Assembly (NCBI GenBank): GCA_022036555.1
Contig: CM039119.1
Coordinates: forward strand, 41,016,858-41,080,857
DNA: 64,000 bases
DNA from: Microstegium vimineum
Taxonomy: Eukaryota; Streptophyta; Magnoliopsida; Poales; Poaceae
Reading direction: 5' to 3'
The notes beneath the pieces were generated by a model, which searched no databases, was not told the DNA's origin, and was given only the letters and a program-made list of their open reading frames with translations. A program made the translations under genes and the position numbers. Position 1 is the stretch's first letter; each line of letters begins with the position of its first letter. Positions 33,125 to 44,775 of the stretch are shown here, in pieces.

Positions 33125-33809
33125 ATGGCTAGTTTCGTTGACGCGTTGAAGCCAGAAAAGTTTACTGATGTAAACTTTAAGAGGTGGTCCGTCAGGGTCA
33201 CAGATTGGCTGACTGTCATGAATGTTTTCTGGGTCAAAGATGGCTTGCCCGAGGGTAATATCTCTAATGCCCTCATCACTTTGAAGATGCACAGTCTCTG
33301 TGGAACTATCTGAACTCCACCTATGGAGCTTCGGATGCAGGCAAAGAGCATATCTCATGGAGAGCTTGCATGACTATAAGATGGTTGGAAACAAATCTAT
33401 AGTCGAGCAAGCTCATGAGGTGCAGCGCATGGCTAAGGAACTTGAGCTCCTTAAGTGTGTTTTACCCGATGAATTTGTGGCTGGTTGCATTATTGCAAAG
33501 TTGCCTTCTTCATGTAGGAGCTTCGCCACAAGTCTTAAACACAAGAGACAGAAAATATCAGTTGAAAACCAGATAGCATCTCTTGATGTTGAAGAAAAGG
33601 CTCGGGCTAAAGACAAAACTAAGAAGGGGAATGAGGATAGAGCTAGTGCCCACTTTGTCCATAGAAACCATGGCAAGAACAAAGGAAAGGTTAAGCCCTT
33701 CAATGCCAAATCAAGTACTCCCTTCAAGAAGAAGAAGAAAGACAAAGCTGAGATGCCCTGCTTCACCTATGGAGAGCTTGGTCATTTTGCTAAAGACTGT
33801 CCGGAATGA
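33125..33809 (+). pseudogene. R4 gag, frameshifted
   Basis: Starts MASFVDALKPEKFTDVNFKR (ATG 33125), a typical copia gag opening, and runs to a stop at 33311. The rest continues in another frame as LMESLHDYKMVGNKSIVEQ, a Lys-rich stretch and a CCHC-type knuckle (CFTYGELGHFAKDC), ending at TGA 33807. Residues between the two pieces are missing relative to the family, so a small deletion probably caused the shift. The product would be the capsid and RNA-binding protein. Confidence 0.85.
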
Positions 33810-34873
33810 TCGGACCAAAAAGAGAAAAAGAAGGTCAACCTTGTGACTACTAACAAAACTGATGACGGGTATGGTAATTTTCCTACTGTACTATCAGTTT
33901 TTCAATCACCAAGTTGGTGGGTTGATACAGGTGCTAATATTCAGTTTGTGCTGATATCTCTTTGTTTTCTTCTTACTAGGGGCTCCAAGGTTCCTCCGTC
34001 CTAATGGGGAATGGGTCACATACTTCTGTTCGTGGTGTTGGCACGGTAGATCTGAAGTTTACTTCGGGGAAGATCGTGCAATTGAAGAACATGCAGCATG
34101 TCCCTACTATTCGCAAGAACCTTGTTAGCGTATCCCTTCCTTTGAGAGATGGAATTAAAGTAGTATTAGAGTCCAATAAAGTAGTTATGTCCAAGCATGG
34201 ACAATTTATTGGTAAAGGCTATGAATGCGGAGGCTTCTTCCGCTTATCTTTGGCAGATTTTAGTAATAAGTCAGCTAATCATATTTGTGGCACCATTAAT
34301 GATAATTCAAGTGTTTGACATTTTCGTTTATGTCATGTGAATTTTGGCTTGATGTCGCATTTATCTAGCTTGAGTTTAATTCCAGATTTCACTATTGCCA
34401 AAGGTTCTAAGTGTCATAGTTGTGTGCAATCAAAGCAACCTCGAAAGCCTCATAAGGCAGCAGAGGAGAGAAACTTGGCGCCTCTTGAACTCATACATTC
34501 TGATCTTTGCGAGATGAATGGTGTGTTGACAAAAGGTGGAAAGAAATATTTCATGACTTTAATTGATGATGCAACTAGATTTTGCTATATTTACTTGCTA
34601 AAAACTAAAGATGAATCGCTAGACTACTTTAAAATCTATAAGGCTGAAGTTGAAAATCAGTTAGAGAGAAAGATTAAACATCTAAGGTCTGATCGTGGTG
34701 GTGAATATTTTTCTATACTATTTGATGAGTTCTGTGCGGAACATGGCATTATTCATAAGAGGACAGCTCCCTACTCACCCGAATCAAACGGGATTGCCAA
34801 GAGGAAAAACCGCATGTTGACTGACTTGGTGAACACCATGTTAGACACTGCTGGACTATCTAAGGCATGGTAG
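33810..34873 (+). pseudogene. R4 protease and integrase
   Basis: The protease start is WWVDTGAN near 33918. A shift follows. The next frame, from 34004, has NGSHTSVRGVGTV and LKNMQHVPTIRKNLVS. A TGA at 34316 precedes the integrase zinc finger (HVNFG, KCHSCVQSK). Catalytic residues: Asp in LIHSDLCEMNG and Asp in LRSDRGGEYF. The expected Glu in 'NG.AERKN' is Lys here (GIAKRKNR, codon 34799-34801). A TAG at 34871 replaces a Trp. The integrase would be inactive even without the stops. Confidence 0.87.
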
Positions 34874-34885
34874 GGGGAAGCTTTA

Positions 34886-36935
34886 TTGACTGCGAGTCAT
34901 GTCCTGAATAGAATTCCAAATAGAAATAAAGAAACAACTCCATATGAGATATGGGTTGGTAGGAAACCATCACTTTCATACTTGCGCGCGTGGGGATGTT
35001 TGGCGAAAGTCAATGTTCCAATTTCTAAGAAGCGTAAGCTTGGGCCGAAGACTGTGGACTGTGCCTTTCTAGGATATGCTCACCATAGCATTGCTTATAG
35101 ATTTTTAGTAGTAAAATCTGAAGTTCCTGGTATGCATGTAGATACAATCTTTGAATCTCGTGATGCCATATTTTTTGAGAATATATTTCCTATGAAAGAT
35201 ATGCATAGCAATGCTAAATTTTCTTCTGAATTAGCTCATGTTTGTATTATACCTACCGAGCATCCTGTTGAGTCTTTTGAACAACCATTTGTTGAAGTCT
35301 TAGAGGAGGATGAAAATGAAGTTCCTGTGGGGAACAAGAGACAAAGGATTGCAAAATCGTTTGGTGATGATTTCATTGTGTACCTTGTGGACGATACTCC
35401 CACTTCTATCACAGAGGCATATGCATCACCAAATGCAGATGATTGGAAAGAAGCTATTCGTAGTGAGATAGACTCAATTCTTTCTAATGGAACTTGGGAG
35501 TTATCTAATTTGCCATTTGGTTTTAAACCCATTCGTTGTAAGTGGGTGTTCAAGAAGAAGTTGAGACCTGATGATACTATTGATAAGTACACGGCTCGAC
35601 TTGTGGCTAAGGTTTATACCCAGAAGGAAGGTGAGGATTTCTTTGATACTTATTCACCTGTTGCTAGAATGACCACTATTCGAGTTCTACTTTCCCTGGC
35701 TACCTCATATGGTCTTCTCGTTCATCAAATGGACGTGAAGACAACTTTTCTTAATGGAGAGTTGGATGAGAAGATTTATATGGATCAGCCTGATGGGTTT
35801 GTAGTAAAGGTGAAGAGCAAAGGTGTGCAAGTTATTTAAATAGTTGTATGGCTTGAAACAAGCACCTAAACAATGGCATGAGAAGTTTGACACTACTTTA
35901 ACTAGTGCGGGCTTTGCTGTTAATGAGGGCGATAGGTGTGTGTACTATCGACATGGTGGGGGCCAATCTGTTATTCTATGCTTATATGTTGATGATATTT
36001 TAATCTTTGGAACAAATATTGATGTCATAAATGAAGTCAAGTCTTTTCTGTCAAAGAGTTTTGACATGAAAGATCTAGGAGAAGCTGATGTAATTCTAAA
36101 CATCAAGCTGATTAAGGAAGAGAGTGGGATTACTTTGTCGCAATCACACTATGTTGAGAAGCTTTTAAGCCGATTTGGCTTTATGGATAGCAAGCCTTCT
36201 CCAACACCTTATGATCCTAGTGTGACACTAAGAAAGAACAAAAAGAGTACTAAAGATCAGTTGAGATATTCTCAAATTATCGGTTCACTCATGTATCTAG
36301 CTAGCCCAACCAGACTAGATATCTCTTTTGCTGTGTGCAAATTGAGTAGGTACATGTCCAACCTGGGTGATAATCATTGGAATGCACTTGAAAGGGTCTT
36401 GCGCTATCTTAAAGGTACACTGAGTTTTGGGATTCACTATTCTGGGCACCCAGCTGTGCTAGAGGGATATAGTGATGCGAACTGGATTTCTGATATTGAT
36501 CAAATATATGCCACTAGTGGGTATGTATTTACTCTTGGAGGTGGCGCAGTGTCATGGAGGTCTTGTAAACAAACTATTTTGACTAAGTCAACCATGGAAG
36601 CAGAACTTACTGCTTTAGATACAGCATCTGCAGAGGCAGAGTGGCTGCGTGAGCTCTTGTGTGACTTGCCGGTGGTTGAAAAACCAATACCGGCTATCCT
36701 TATGAACTGTGATAATCAAACAGTGATCACTAAAGTGAATAGTGCAAAGGATAATGTGAAGTCAACAAGACACGTTAAAAGACGTTTGAAGTCTGTCAGG
36801 AAGCTGAGAAATTCCGGAATAATAATTGTGGCTTATGTCCAAACCGACAAAAACCTAGCAGATCCCTTTACTAAGGGGCTATCACGGAATGTGATAGAAA
36901 TTGCATCAAGGGAGATGGGTATGAGACCCATGTGA
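34886..36935 (+). pseudogene. R4 integrase C-terminus, reverse transcriptase and RNase H
   Basis: First open part (34886-35839): integrase tail (HVLNRIPNR, TPYEIWVGRKPSLSYLRAWG), then the RT start (CKWVFKKKLRPDDTIDKYTARLV, VHQMDVKTTFLNGELDEKIYM). A frameshift near 35840 leads to the second part (35844-36935) with MYGLKQAPKQWHEKF, the catalytic YVDD (35985-35996), SLMYLASPTRLDIS, and an RNase H with SYSDANW-like EGYSDANW, KSTMEAELTALDTA and TRHVKRR. It ends at GMRPM with a natural stop. One correct frame would give a near-full-length polyprotein end. Confidence 0.88.
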
Positions 36936-37471
36936 GTTTGCAGTAGTAGTAACCCAACCTTTTTGATCGGAGATCCCGTGACTAAGGATCTGGGAAGAAC
37001 AAGCTATTGATAAACTAAGGAGAGTATATTTATAAACCCTCTCTAAGTGAAGATGCAAATACTCTCAAAGCAATGAGGAACTGTATGGTAGGTTGGCTAA
37101 ATGCCTTAATATGTTCTATTGGCTTTTATTAGCGAAGATGCTGTCCTACAGAGCATTCTTGAAAGAACATACCTATATGAGTTCGACTGTTAAAACATCA
37201 CAGTCTATGAGACTTGGGTAGTCTCTAGTAAACTCATTAAGAGACCACAGAGTATGACGTATATGCTCAACCCACGGAGTAAGGCTATTAGTGGTCAGGT
37301 ACAAGTTTGGCTTTGAGTAAAGCTCATTCACACAAAACTTGTAATTCAAGGCGTAGTCCATTGTTCAAGTTGTGGATGAGTGTAACTTGAGGTTCTAGGC
37401 AGAAGTTCAACTTCATAGTCTCTGCCGAAACACTGGTATATCAAACAGGCAAATCTCTAAATGGGTATTTG
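36936..37471 (+). other. R4 3' non-coding region
   Basis: Non-coding DNA between the pol stop and the polypurine tract. No gene seen. Confidence 0.7.
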
Positions 37472-37487
37472 AGATCTGGTGGGGGAT
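37472..37487 (+). other. R4 polypurine tract
   Basis: AGATCTGGTGGGGGAT directly precedes the TGTTGGAAT start of the 3' LTR, a classic copia arrangement. Confidence 0.88.
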
Positions 37488-38538
37488 TGTTGGAATTTAT
37501 ATGGGCTTCGCCCAATAACAAATTCAGAAATTCCTAATAAATCTCAAAGGCCCATTCAGAAGAGCAAGAGGAGAAGTGGAACTATTTAGTACCACCTTGC
37601 TTGTGGAAGTAGAGGTAGACATACTTAAATATGGAAGACCTCTCCACTTCCTCAAGTCTAGTGTGAGAAGGAGAAAGGGAAGTACACATGCGCGCGCTCG
37701 CTCGCCTCGCCTCGCCTCGCCGGGCGGGGCGGGGCGAAGGGCGCGGGTGCGCGGCACCTGCGTCAATGGTCCGCCGAAATCCCGCTCGTCGCCTTGCGGG
37801 GGTGCGGTCTCCTTTTGTAGTTTTGATTTTTTGGTTTCTTGGCCGTCAAGATTACAGAGTCCTAAACGGTTACAAGTCAGAGTCCTAATCCAATCTAGAG
37901 CGTGGTCGCGACACGGGATTGGTTGGACCGGACTATATAACCAGACTATCGGCCACGCCAAAATCATATCGAATCCAGAGCTAGGGTTTCTACCTCTTCT
38001 TGCTGTTGCGCCGCTGTAGCTACTCCAATCCGATCATGAGTGTGCACCGGCGACCGGGCGAGCAGGTCTCCGGAACCCTAGTCTTCGTGATCCTGCAGCA
38101 GGAGAAGGCGAATAAGTTTTTTGGGAAGCGCTCTTCGTGCGACTGCTCCCAATCTTCACGACGGGTCGTCTTCCATCCAAGTCAGGCGGTGCTACGTCCC
38201 GGCGTATTCGTCGTCAGCTGAACCGAAGTCTTCTGCCGCCGCTGATCGACATCGTCTTCAACAACCTGAACGTCGCCCCATCGACACCTGTATCTTCGCC
38301 ATCTTCACCGCAATCTACTACTCCTACAACTAGCAGGTATAAACCTCGTGATCTAATCTTATCGTTCATATTGTCCAATCTATATAGTAGACAATCCATG
38401 TCTATGCTAGTCAACTTGAACATGTTATGTGATATGTGGTTTAATCATGTTAGTATGCAGTACATGCTTATTCTAGTTATTCAATCTGTCATGATTTATA
38501 TTCTGGTATTAATCTGGAAATTGCCATATTATTCAACA
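37488..38538 (+). repeat. R4 3' LTR (1051 bp)
   Basis: Starts TGTTGGAATTTATATGGGC and ends TTATTCAACA before AAAAC. Few substitutions separate it from the 5' LTR, so R4 is younger than R3. Confidence 0.92.
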
Positions 38539-38543
38539 AAAAC
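38539..38543. repeat. Target site duplication AAAAC, right of R4
   Basis: Second copy of the 32009-32013 duplication. Confidence 0.9.
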
Positions 38544-39440
38544 AACAGAGGTCTGTCGAGAAGAAAACCAGTACATTCACCATGAGGGGAAGTGTACCCA
38601 CTTAGTCCCTGAGCATGGTAGCAGGTGAAGTATGCACGTGGTGCCATGCTTTATAAAAAGATGCATAAGGTATGTAAATTGAAGCATGAGTTTGGTAAAA
38701 CGACTGCGAATACCCGTAGTCCCCGAGTCTGATGTAAGAAACTGGAGGCTTCTTGTATCAGGATCATATATTTGAAAATTGAAATACTAAAATATGAGTT
38801 TAATAAGAAACGACTACGAATTCCCGTAGTCCCCGAGCCTGATGTAAGAAACTGGAGGCTTCTTGTATCAGGATCATGTTGCTTGATTCGTAGTCCCCGA
38901 GCATCAGTCCCCGGGTGTTGTCCTTGTTCGCGTTGTCCTTCAGTGCCGTGGCCGCAGTCCCTGAGCCTTGCTCGGTATGACTTTGGATGAAGTCCCCGAT
39001 GCTGGTCAGGAATGTAACCAAGCAACCGAGTCATGGTTGCTATCGACAGAGTCCCCAAGTGTGGTTATATCGCAAGCTCTGTGGATCTTGTCGACCATAC
39101 TACTGTAGCCATGTTACTGTAGCTGCACAAAATAGATTATAACAAAGTTGCGCGTCCAGTCCTCGGGACTGTAGTGTTGGTGATATTCAAAAAATCATTA
39201 GCCGTAAATTGAAAGATTAACTTAGAAGTAAATATATAGGGAGAACGAAAAGGAAGTAATGGGCCGAATTAATCGCGCAGTTACCGGCCCATATTTGAGG
39301 CGCATGGAGTGGGCGGCGTGGTGGTTCCATATTCGGTCGTTGCGGTTTCCCAAAAACCCTAGAAGGCGAAGTGCCGCGCCGCTCGGTATAAAGGACAACT
39401 CCGGTGGTTGCCGGAACGGGAAGGGCCGCGTCTCCTTGCC
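38544..39440 (-). repeat. R3 interior with repeated GTCCCCGAG motifs
   Basis: R3 sequence resumes after R4. A unit of about 114 bp containing CCCGTAGTCCCCGAG, CTGATGTAAGAAACTGGAGG and CTTCTTGTATCAGGATCAT occurs at about 38711 and 38824. AGTCCCCGAGC, CAGTCCCCGGG, AGTCCCTGAGC and AGTCCCCGATG follow up to 39060. On the R3 coding strand these read CTCGGGGAC, the core of its polypurine tract. No gene. Confidence 0.65.
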
Positions 39441-39523
39441 TTACCGAGTGCGCCAGCGATTCTGTGCTATATGTCATCCTCCTCTCCAATCTTTATGGTT
39501 GATTCTTCATGTAAGCTCAAAAT

Positions 39524-39871
39524 TCAACTTGGATTGGCAACTCTCAAATTGGTCTTGTTTGGGGCCTCCTCCATACTTGGATGATTCATATTTTCAAATG
39601 GAGTTAAAACTAAACCAAGCCTAGAGAAAGATTGCTCCCAAACCATGACTATACAAGCAGGGCGAAGCTCATAGCCATTTATAAGAATGAGGGGTGAAGA
39701 TGGTGGAGTCTCCAACAAGTCGCCCTTTGGAGTAAAATATTTATAGTTTTGGTAAGATGAATATGGTAAGGTGAGAAAGATGGTAAAAAGGAAAAAAAGG
39801 AAAAAGGTAAACAGATGACTTGGTCCGAAACTAGCATAGCTACCGTTCCTCGGCAACGGTGCTAGAAAGCT
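39524..39871 (-). pseudogene. R5 primer-binding site and gag leader fragment
   Basis: Directly after the LTR end, the minus strand reads TAGCACCGTTGCCGAGGAAC (39864-39845). This is close to the TGGCGCCGTTGCCGGGGA site of Athila-type elements. An open frame (39856-39524) includes PSSPLILINGYELRPACIV and ENMNHPSMEEAPNK, resembling the leader of grass Athila-like gag proteins. It is truncated downstream. Confidence 0.6.
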
Positions 39872-41270
39872 TGTTGGTATTTCTTAACGCACACAGATAA
39901 ATCCGCTAGCGCACGGATACCGCTGTAGCTTTCACCCGTGAGTATTCCAAGGGTATCGATTTCCACGGGGAACGTGAAGTGTACTAGATAAGAACTAAGA
40001 GCATCCAATGATAGATAAGATAACTGGGTAGAGAGATTTTAGAGTTTTCTAAGGCAGTTATCTAATCAAAGGTCCACTATACTCCACTTACTTCGGAGCA
40101 ACAGTACCTTCCCGACTCTCGACAAAGACTGGGAAAAAGGTAGTCGGGAGAGGCTGCCAAAAGCTCTACGAAAACACCAACCTGAACGTGGTGGAATACA
40201 AAGGCCTTACAGAGCTGTCACCCCTGGGGCTACCACAACTATCCGTAGGATTGGGCGCAAACTCAGGTAAACTCTAGTCTAGACACCACGTCTACACTAT
40301 CGCTTACTACTCTAATTCAACGTTAAAACTAGAGCACTCAATACGAGCGGAGATCCCGTAAACAGAATAAAGTAACACTACTAGAATGGTGGACTTCTCC
40401 TAGTGTTTCTAATTAGTAGTAAAACACTACAACTAGTCATAACACATGAGAATTCTCACTAGGAGACATTTACTAGGGAAAGATTGTACTAAATTTTGAC
40501 TACCAAAACACTAGGAGAACTCCACCTCACTAGGAGAACTTTTAGATTGTGGTAGTGTAAGAACTAAAATAAGATACTTAGAAATAATAAATGAAGAACC
40601 TGGAGATCGCACCGAACCAGATGCTGCACAAGTACAGTGTTGAGGAAGATCCGATAGATCTGGCTGCTCCTAGCTCTCTCTTCCTCTCTCTCACCTCTAA
40701 TTACAACTAGATGAACTAGAACTAGAGGAACTAGATCTAGACAACTAGAGGGACCTCTCTCCTCTCTCTAATTGAAACCCTAGCTTTTGCTCTAGAGAAG
40801 AATAATGAGATGAGATGATCCTCAGGGGGGTCAGGGGCCTTCCTTATATAGCCTCCTCAAATGAACGTGGGTCATTGGATCAAACCAACCTATATGAAGG
40901 GTTTAGATTCATCCTCAAAGGCGGTGGAGCACGATCCACGAACTTGAGCCTGATTGGCTCTAGGGGTAGGGCGGGCACCCAACACCCAAGGGCGGGCGCT
41001 CTGGGCCTGGCCCCACTCGTCCTCTGGTTGGTCCAGTTGCTTCTAGAGCCTTCCTGAAGATAGAAAATTGTACGGTTGATAATTATCTCTATGTAAACAT
41101 GAAATGTGGGCCTTTCCTTGGTATTTCCTGATAACCCCCTGCAGAAATAGACATTCACCAAAACTCGTGGAATTTTGTCAGTATAAACCCTAATTCTAGC
41201 TATGGGTTTCATTTAGGTCCTTTTCCTTGTTTAGTTGACGGTTAAAATTGGTACTTAAGGACCGTCAACA
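39872..41270 (-). repeat. R5 complete LTR (about 1399 bp)
   Basis: On the minus strand it starts TGTTGACGGTCCTTAAG and ends ATACCAACA. Its U3 (about 40596-41270) is nearly identical to 44696-45356. The TATA box is CTATATAAGG on the minus strand (40844-40851). Confidence 0.8.
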
Positions 41271-43869
41271 ACTCCCCCAAGCTTACCTTTTGCTCATCCC
41301 TGAGCAAAGATGAACTCAATGATGGATCAGGAGTTGCTACAATGCTTTCACGCCTTAAAGGTACACATGCGTTCAAACAAGAATTCTCCTCTGGATTAGA
41401 GTAACTATTCTGACTTTCAAACTTACCCATATTACCTTCAACCATGGGGCTTATAGCCATCACTTGGGTCTTGAGTAATTGAAAAGTAGAATGATCAAGC
41501 CAAATACTATGTCTCAAGCTCTTCACTTTACCTTCATCCTGGAGTTTTGCAAAGTTTTCAAAATAAAACTCAAAGTCTCTTTTGTATGACCCTCTCAAGT
41601 CTCTCTATATGTGGTATTTGTGGATCCTTACCGAGGCAACAATGGTGTAATGCCTTCTCTCAGATTATGTATTATTTTTGGAATAGGTAACAATGTGCCT
41701 TCTCTCTCTCACCCTATAATTAATAGGCAATATATGGAGTTCATAGGTGGGGAGAAACAGCGCATACATACTTGTAAAGCATATATTGTAAAGTCAAACA
41801 ATGGATCCAGAGAAACAGGGCATACAATCAAATCAAGATGTGCATGTGTATGGGATATATGGTGGATGTATGAGGGTGGATATGTGGTGGATAATGGTGT
41901 ATGGTGGATATATGAGGGTGTATGGTGGAACCTGATTCTACTCTGCTCCATGAATATAAATATACATACATCTCTCTTTTGGAACTTGGAACTTTTGAGA
42001 GAACTTGGGCTTGCTCTTTATTTAATTTTTTTTAGAGAGGCGGGCATCTAAGTACCCATTGTTTTGATAGGACACTTGTCCATGTTTTACTCTCTTTATA
42101 TATTTATATATATATATATATTGACAACCCCAAGTCTCTTTCTATAATAACACTTTTGAGAGAAGATAACAAGGAAATCTTTAGAGCAGTTATAACTGGG
42201 GTAATGGAATATATGGATAGGTGGAGAACTGGGATATTTTTGGTTGCATACTCCCAAGGTAGGAGTAGAGCATTTTTCTCGTGGATCTGAATGGCATATA
42301 TGTGTATGCGTACCTCCGGGGTAGAAGTAGCATATATGAGTGGAGTGTACGTGATCTTGATTTTAAAAGCATGACAAGTCTCGAAGGGTCAACAAAGCTT
42401 GACAAAACTCAATGCAAATACAAGCAGTAAATATGATAGTGAATGTTTTCTTAATCTACCAGACATGTATATATGGTTGTGGTAAGAATTCAAGCTCTCG
42501 TCATACAGAGACTCATCATGTAATATTTTTAATTTTCAAAAGATAAATTCTCCAGAACTCTAGTATTGCTAGGAACAAGATAAATAGTACCTCAACTTTC
42601 TCATATCATACCTATCAACTACCTAGACTTAGCTCAAGCATTCGCAACCCACAAGTTTCAGGTTCAGAGCAAATCTTCATGTCAAAACAGTTATATCTAA
42701 AACTCTAGAGAATTCAAAGCTGCAAACTAGGTACTTGAAAGGAATTACGGCAGAGCAACTCTTCATCATTTCCATAGAGTTATCTTCAGAGTTCTTCATT
42801 TTATTATTAGCAACTTCTAAACACACCTATTATTATTACTAAATAGGAAACTCTATTAAGGATAAAGTAGACAATGAAAAGTATCTAAGTTGTAACTCTT
42901 GTGATTAAGTGTGAACCTTCATGTGCTCACATTTTTTTTAATTTATTTATGTAACTAATATCTAAATAAACCTAAGTGAATAAGAATACTTACCTGGGTA
43001 CATGGGGGTGCTCTCCCCCAAGCTGGATGTTGACATAGTCATTCATTTAGACAGTGTAGACTTACTTCACTTTTCAGAGACTTCAAAGATGGTAGTTGAT
43101 GTAGTTGTACTTCTCAAAGTAGATGAAGTTATCTAATCCAGTCTAGTCTTTCCAAATCCTGCTAAACTCAAATAAACAACAAAGCTCATGGAACAGATTA
43201 AGCGTTAGCGATGATTCATTTATGCCTTGATTGTCTAGAGCTTTGTAGAATTCGAATATTCAAGTATATTTTTTTTAGATTTTCAATTTTATATGCAAAC
43301 GACTAATGCAATATTTTTTTATGCCTCCACAGTAAATAGTTGAAGACTTATTCACATGGGGCTTAAAGGTTTTTCTTTTTTATAATGCAATGCAGTGCAA
43401 TAAAATAGATATGCTCTGATTAAGATGATTATGCAATGGATTATACTAAGGATGATATATATAAATAGTACTAAAAAAATATTTATGGAAAGTAAATATG
43501 ATCGAGTGCAACTAATGCAATGCAGAGAAATTAATATGCAGATAACTTACTGAGTTTACCTTCCGGCTGAGGTTCGGAGATTTAGGTCCGTCGAACCAGA
43601 CCTCTCTTCTGGTTCAAATGTCTTAAGGAGCATGGTCCACTCCTGATGAATATTTGAATGTTTACTCTTCTTGTGTTGGTGTTTCTGATGAAGTCTCTTT
43701 CCTCTGTAGCAAGTAATACATCCTCTGTTGGAGGTACCACTTCTTTCTCAGGAGAACTCTTATCTTTATTATTGAATTGATCTTCATCTCTTGTTAATTC
43801 TCCTAGAGAGTCTGTACATCCATCCTTGGTGGCTTGTTTCTTCTCTTCAGGAAATTGGAAATGGATCTC
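41271..43869 (-). other. R5 polypurine tract and 3' interior, no gene recognised
   Basis: ACTCCCCCAAGCTTACC at 41271 is the complement of a GCTTGGGGGAGT polypurine tract next to the LTR start. Beyond it is AT-rich non-coding DNA with a (TA)n run near 42100 and monthly-style unrelated short frames (e.g. 41242-41598, 41611-42051) that show no domain. Confidence 0.6.
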
Positions 43870-44775
43870 TCATGATTTCATGGAGATGATTGCACTAGTG
43901 GTGTTGAGGAAAGATCTTCCTCGAATGAGGTGGACTTCATCTTCATCTCCCATATCTTGAACCATAAAGTCGGTGGGAACATAGTGATCTCTAATCATGA
44001 TGTCTTTTGTTATTCCCTCCAGAAATCAAAATGATTGGTCTGCTAGCTGTAACTATACATATGTCTGGTACCATGGTCTACTGCCATATAAATGTTGGTA
44101 GGTCACCTTAGACACTATGTCATTGCTTGATCCAATATTGCAGAATATCTTGTAGAATGCACTTTCCTTGATCTTGCAATCAATGGTAGGTATTCCTGGA
44201 TCTCCCAGCTTAGCGAGGTATTATGATAGAAGGAGTTGATCATACCCTGAATCAATAGTGTTAATTATCTTGGTCTTCTCTTGGTTGTTGAGCTTTACTC
44301 TTCCTCCTTCTATTGTTGATGTTCTTCTTTCTTGTAGCAACACTTGTATCCTCGTAGATGTATGACCTCTTAGGATGAGTAAGAGCCTTGAGTGTATGCT
44401 TCATGAAAGTGAATCTCTCCTTCTCATCCTTGATAGTGAAACAGATCTTGGCGCTATCTATGTAGACGATGGCATTATCTGTTCTCACAAATGAGCGTCC
44501 CAAGATAATAAGTGCTTTCGCATCTCTCCTTGTTTCTTCAATCACAAGGTTTTACCCATACAAATGAGTGTCCAACTCGTATGCTGACATATTAAGGAAT
44601 TCCTTGGGATAGCATAGTGTCTGATCTGCAAGCTTCGCATGATGTTGACACTTGCTCCAAGGTTACAGACAGCTTCCTTGGGTAGGGTGTCATCAAACCA
44701 GATGCTGCACAAGTACAATGTTGATGAAGATCCGACAGATCCGGATCCTCCTAGCTCTCTCCTCCTCTCTCTCAA
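43870..44775 (-). pseudogene. R5 gag-pol aspartic protease fragments
   Basis: Three pieces on the minus strand. 44775-44542 contains TLPKEAVCNLGASVNIM, the 'LCDLGASVN' active-site region of Athila-like proteases, with Asp replaced by Asn. 44545-44261 contains ALIILGRSFVRTDNAIVYID, the 'LILGRPFLRT' motif. A second, related piece near 44010-43875 has RDHYVPTDFMV and GDEDEV. The duplication of protease parts within 900 bp suggests that two copies were fused by deletion. Frames are broken. Confidence 0.6.

Larger units (their letters stand above)
32014..38538 (+). mobile_element. R4: complete Ty1/copia retrotransposon inserted in R3
   Basis: A 6,525-bp element with LTRs 32014-33088 and 37488-38538, both beginning TGTTGGAATTTATATGGGC and ending TTATTCAACA, flanked by AAAAC. 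Domain order gag, protease, integrase, RT, RNase H identifies Ty1/copia (integrase before RT). It has frameshifts in gag and pol and three stops, and the integrase Glu is replaced. No conventional initiator-Met primer-binding site is seen after the left LTR. Confidence 0.93.

Noticed and set aside
41611..42051. 146-residue + strand frame in the R5 interior
   Set aside because: It is opposite to the element's coding strand, rich in Gly/Trp/Tyr from GTGGATATATGAGGG-type repeats, and has no domain.
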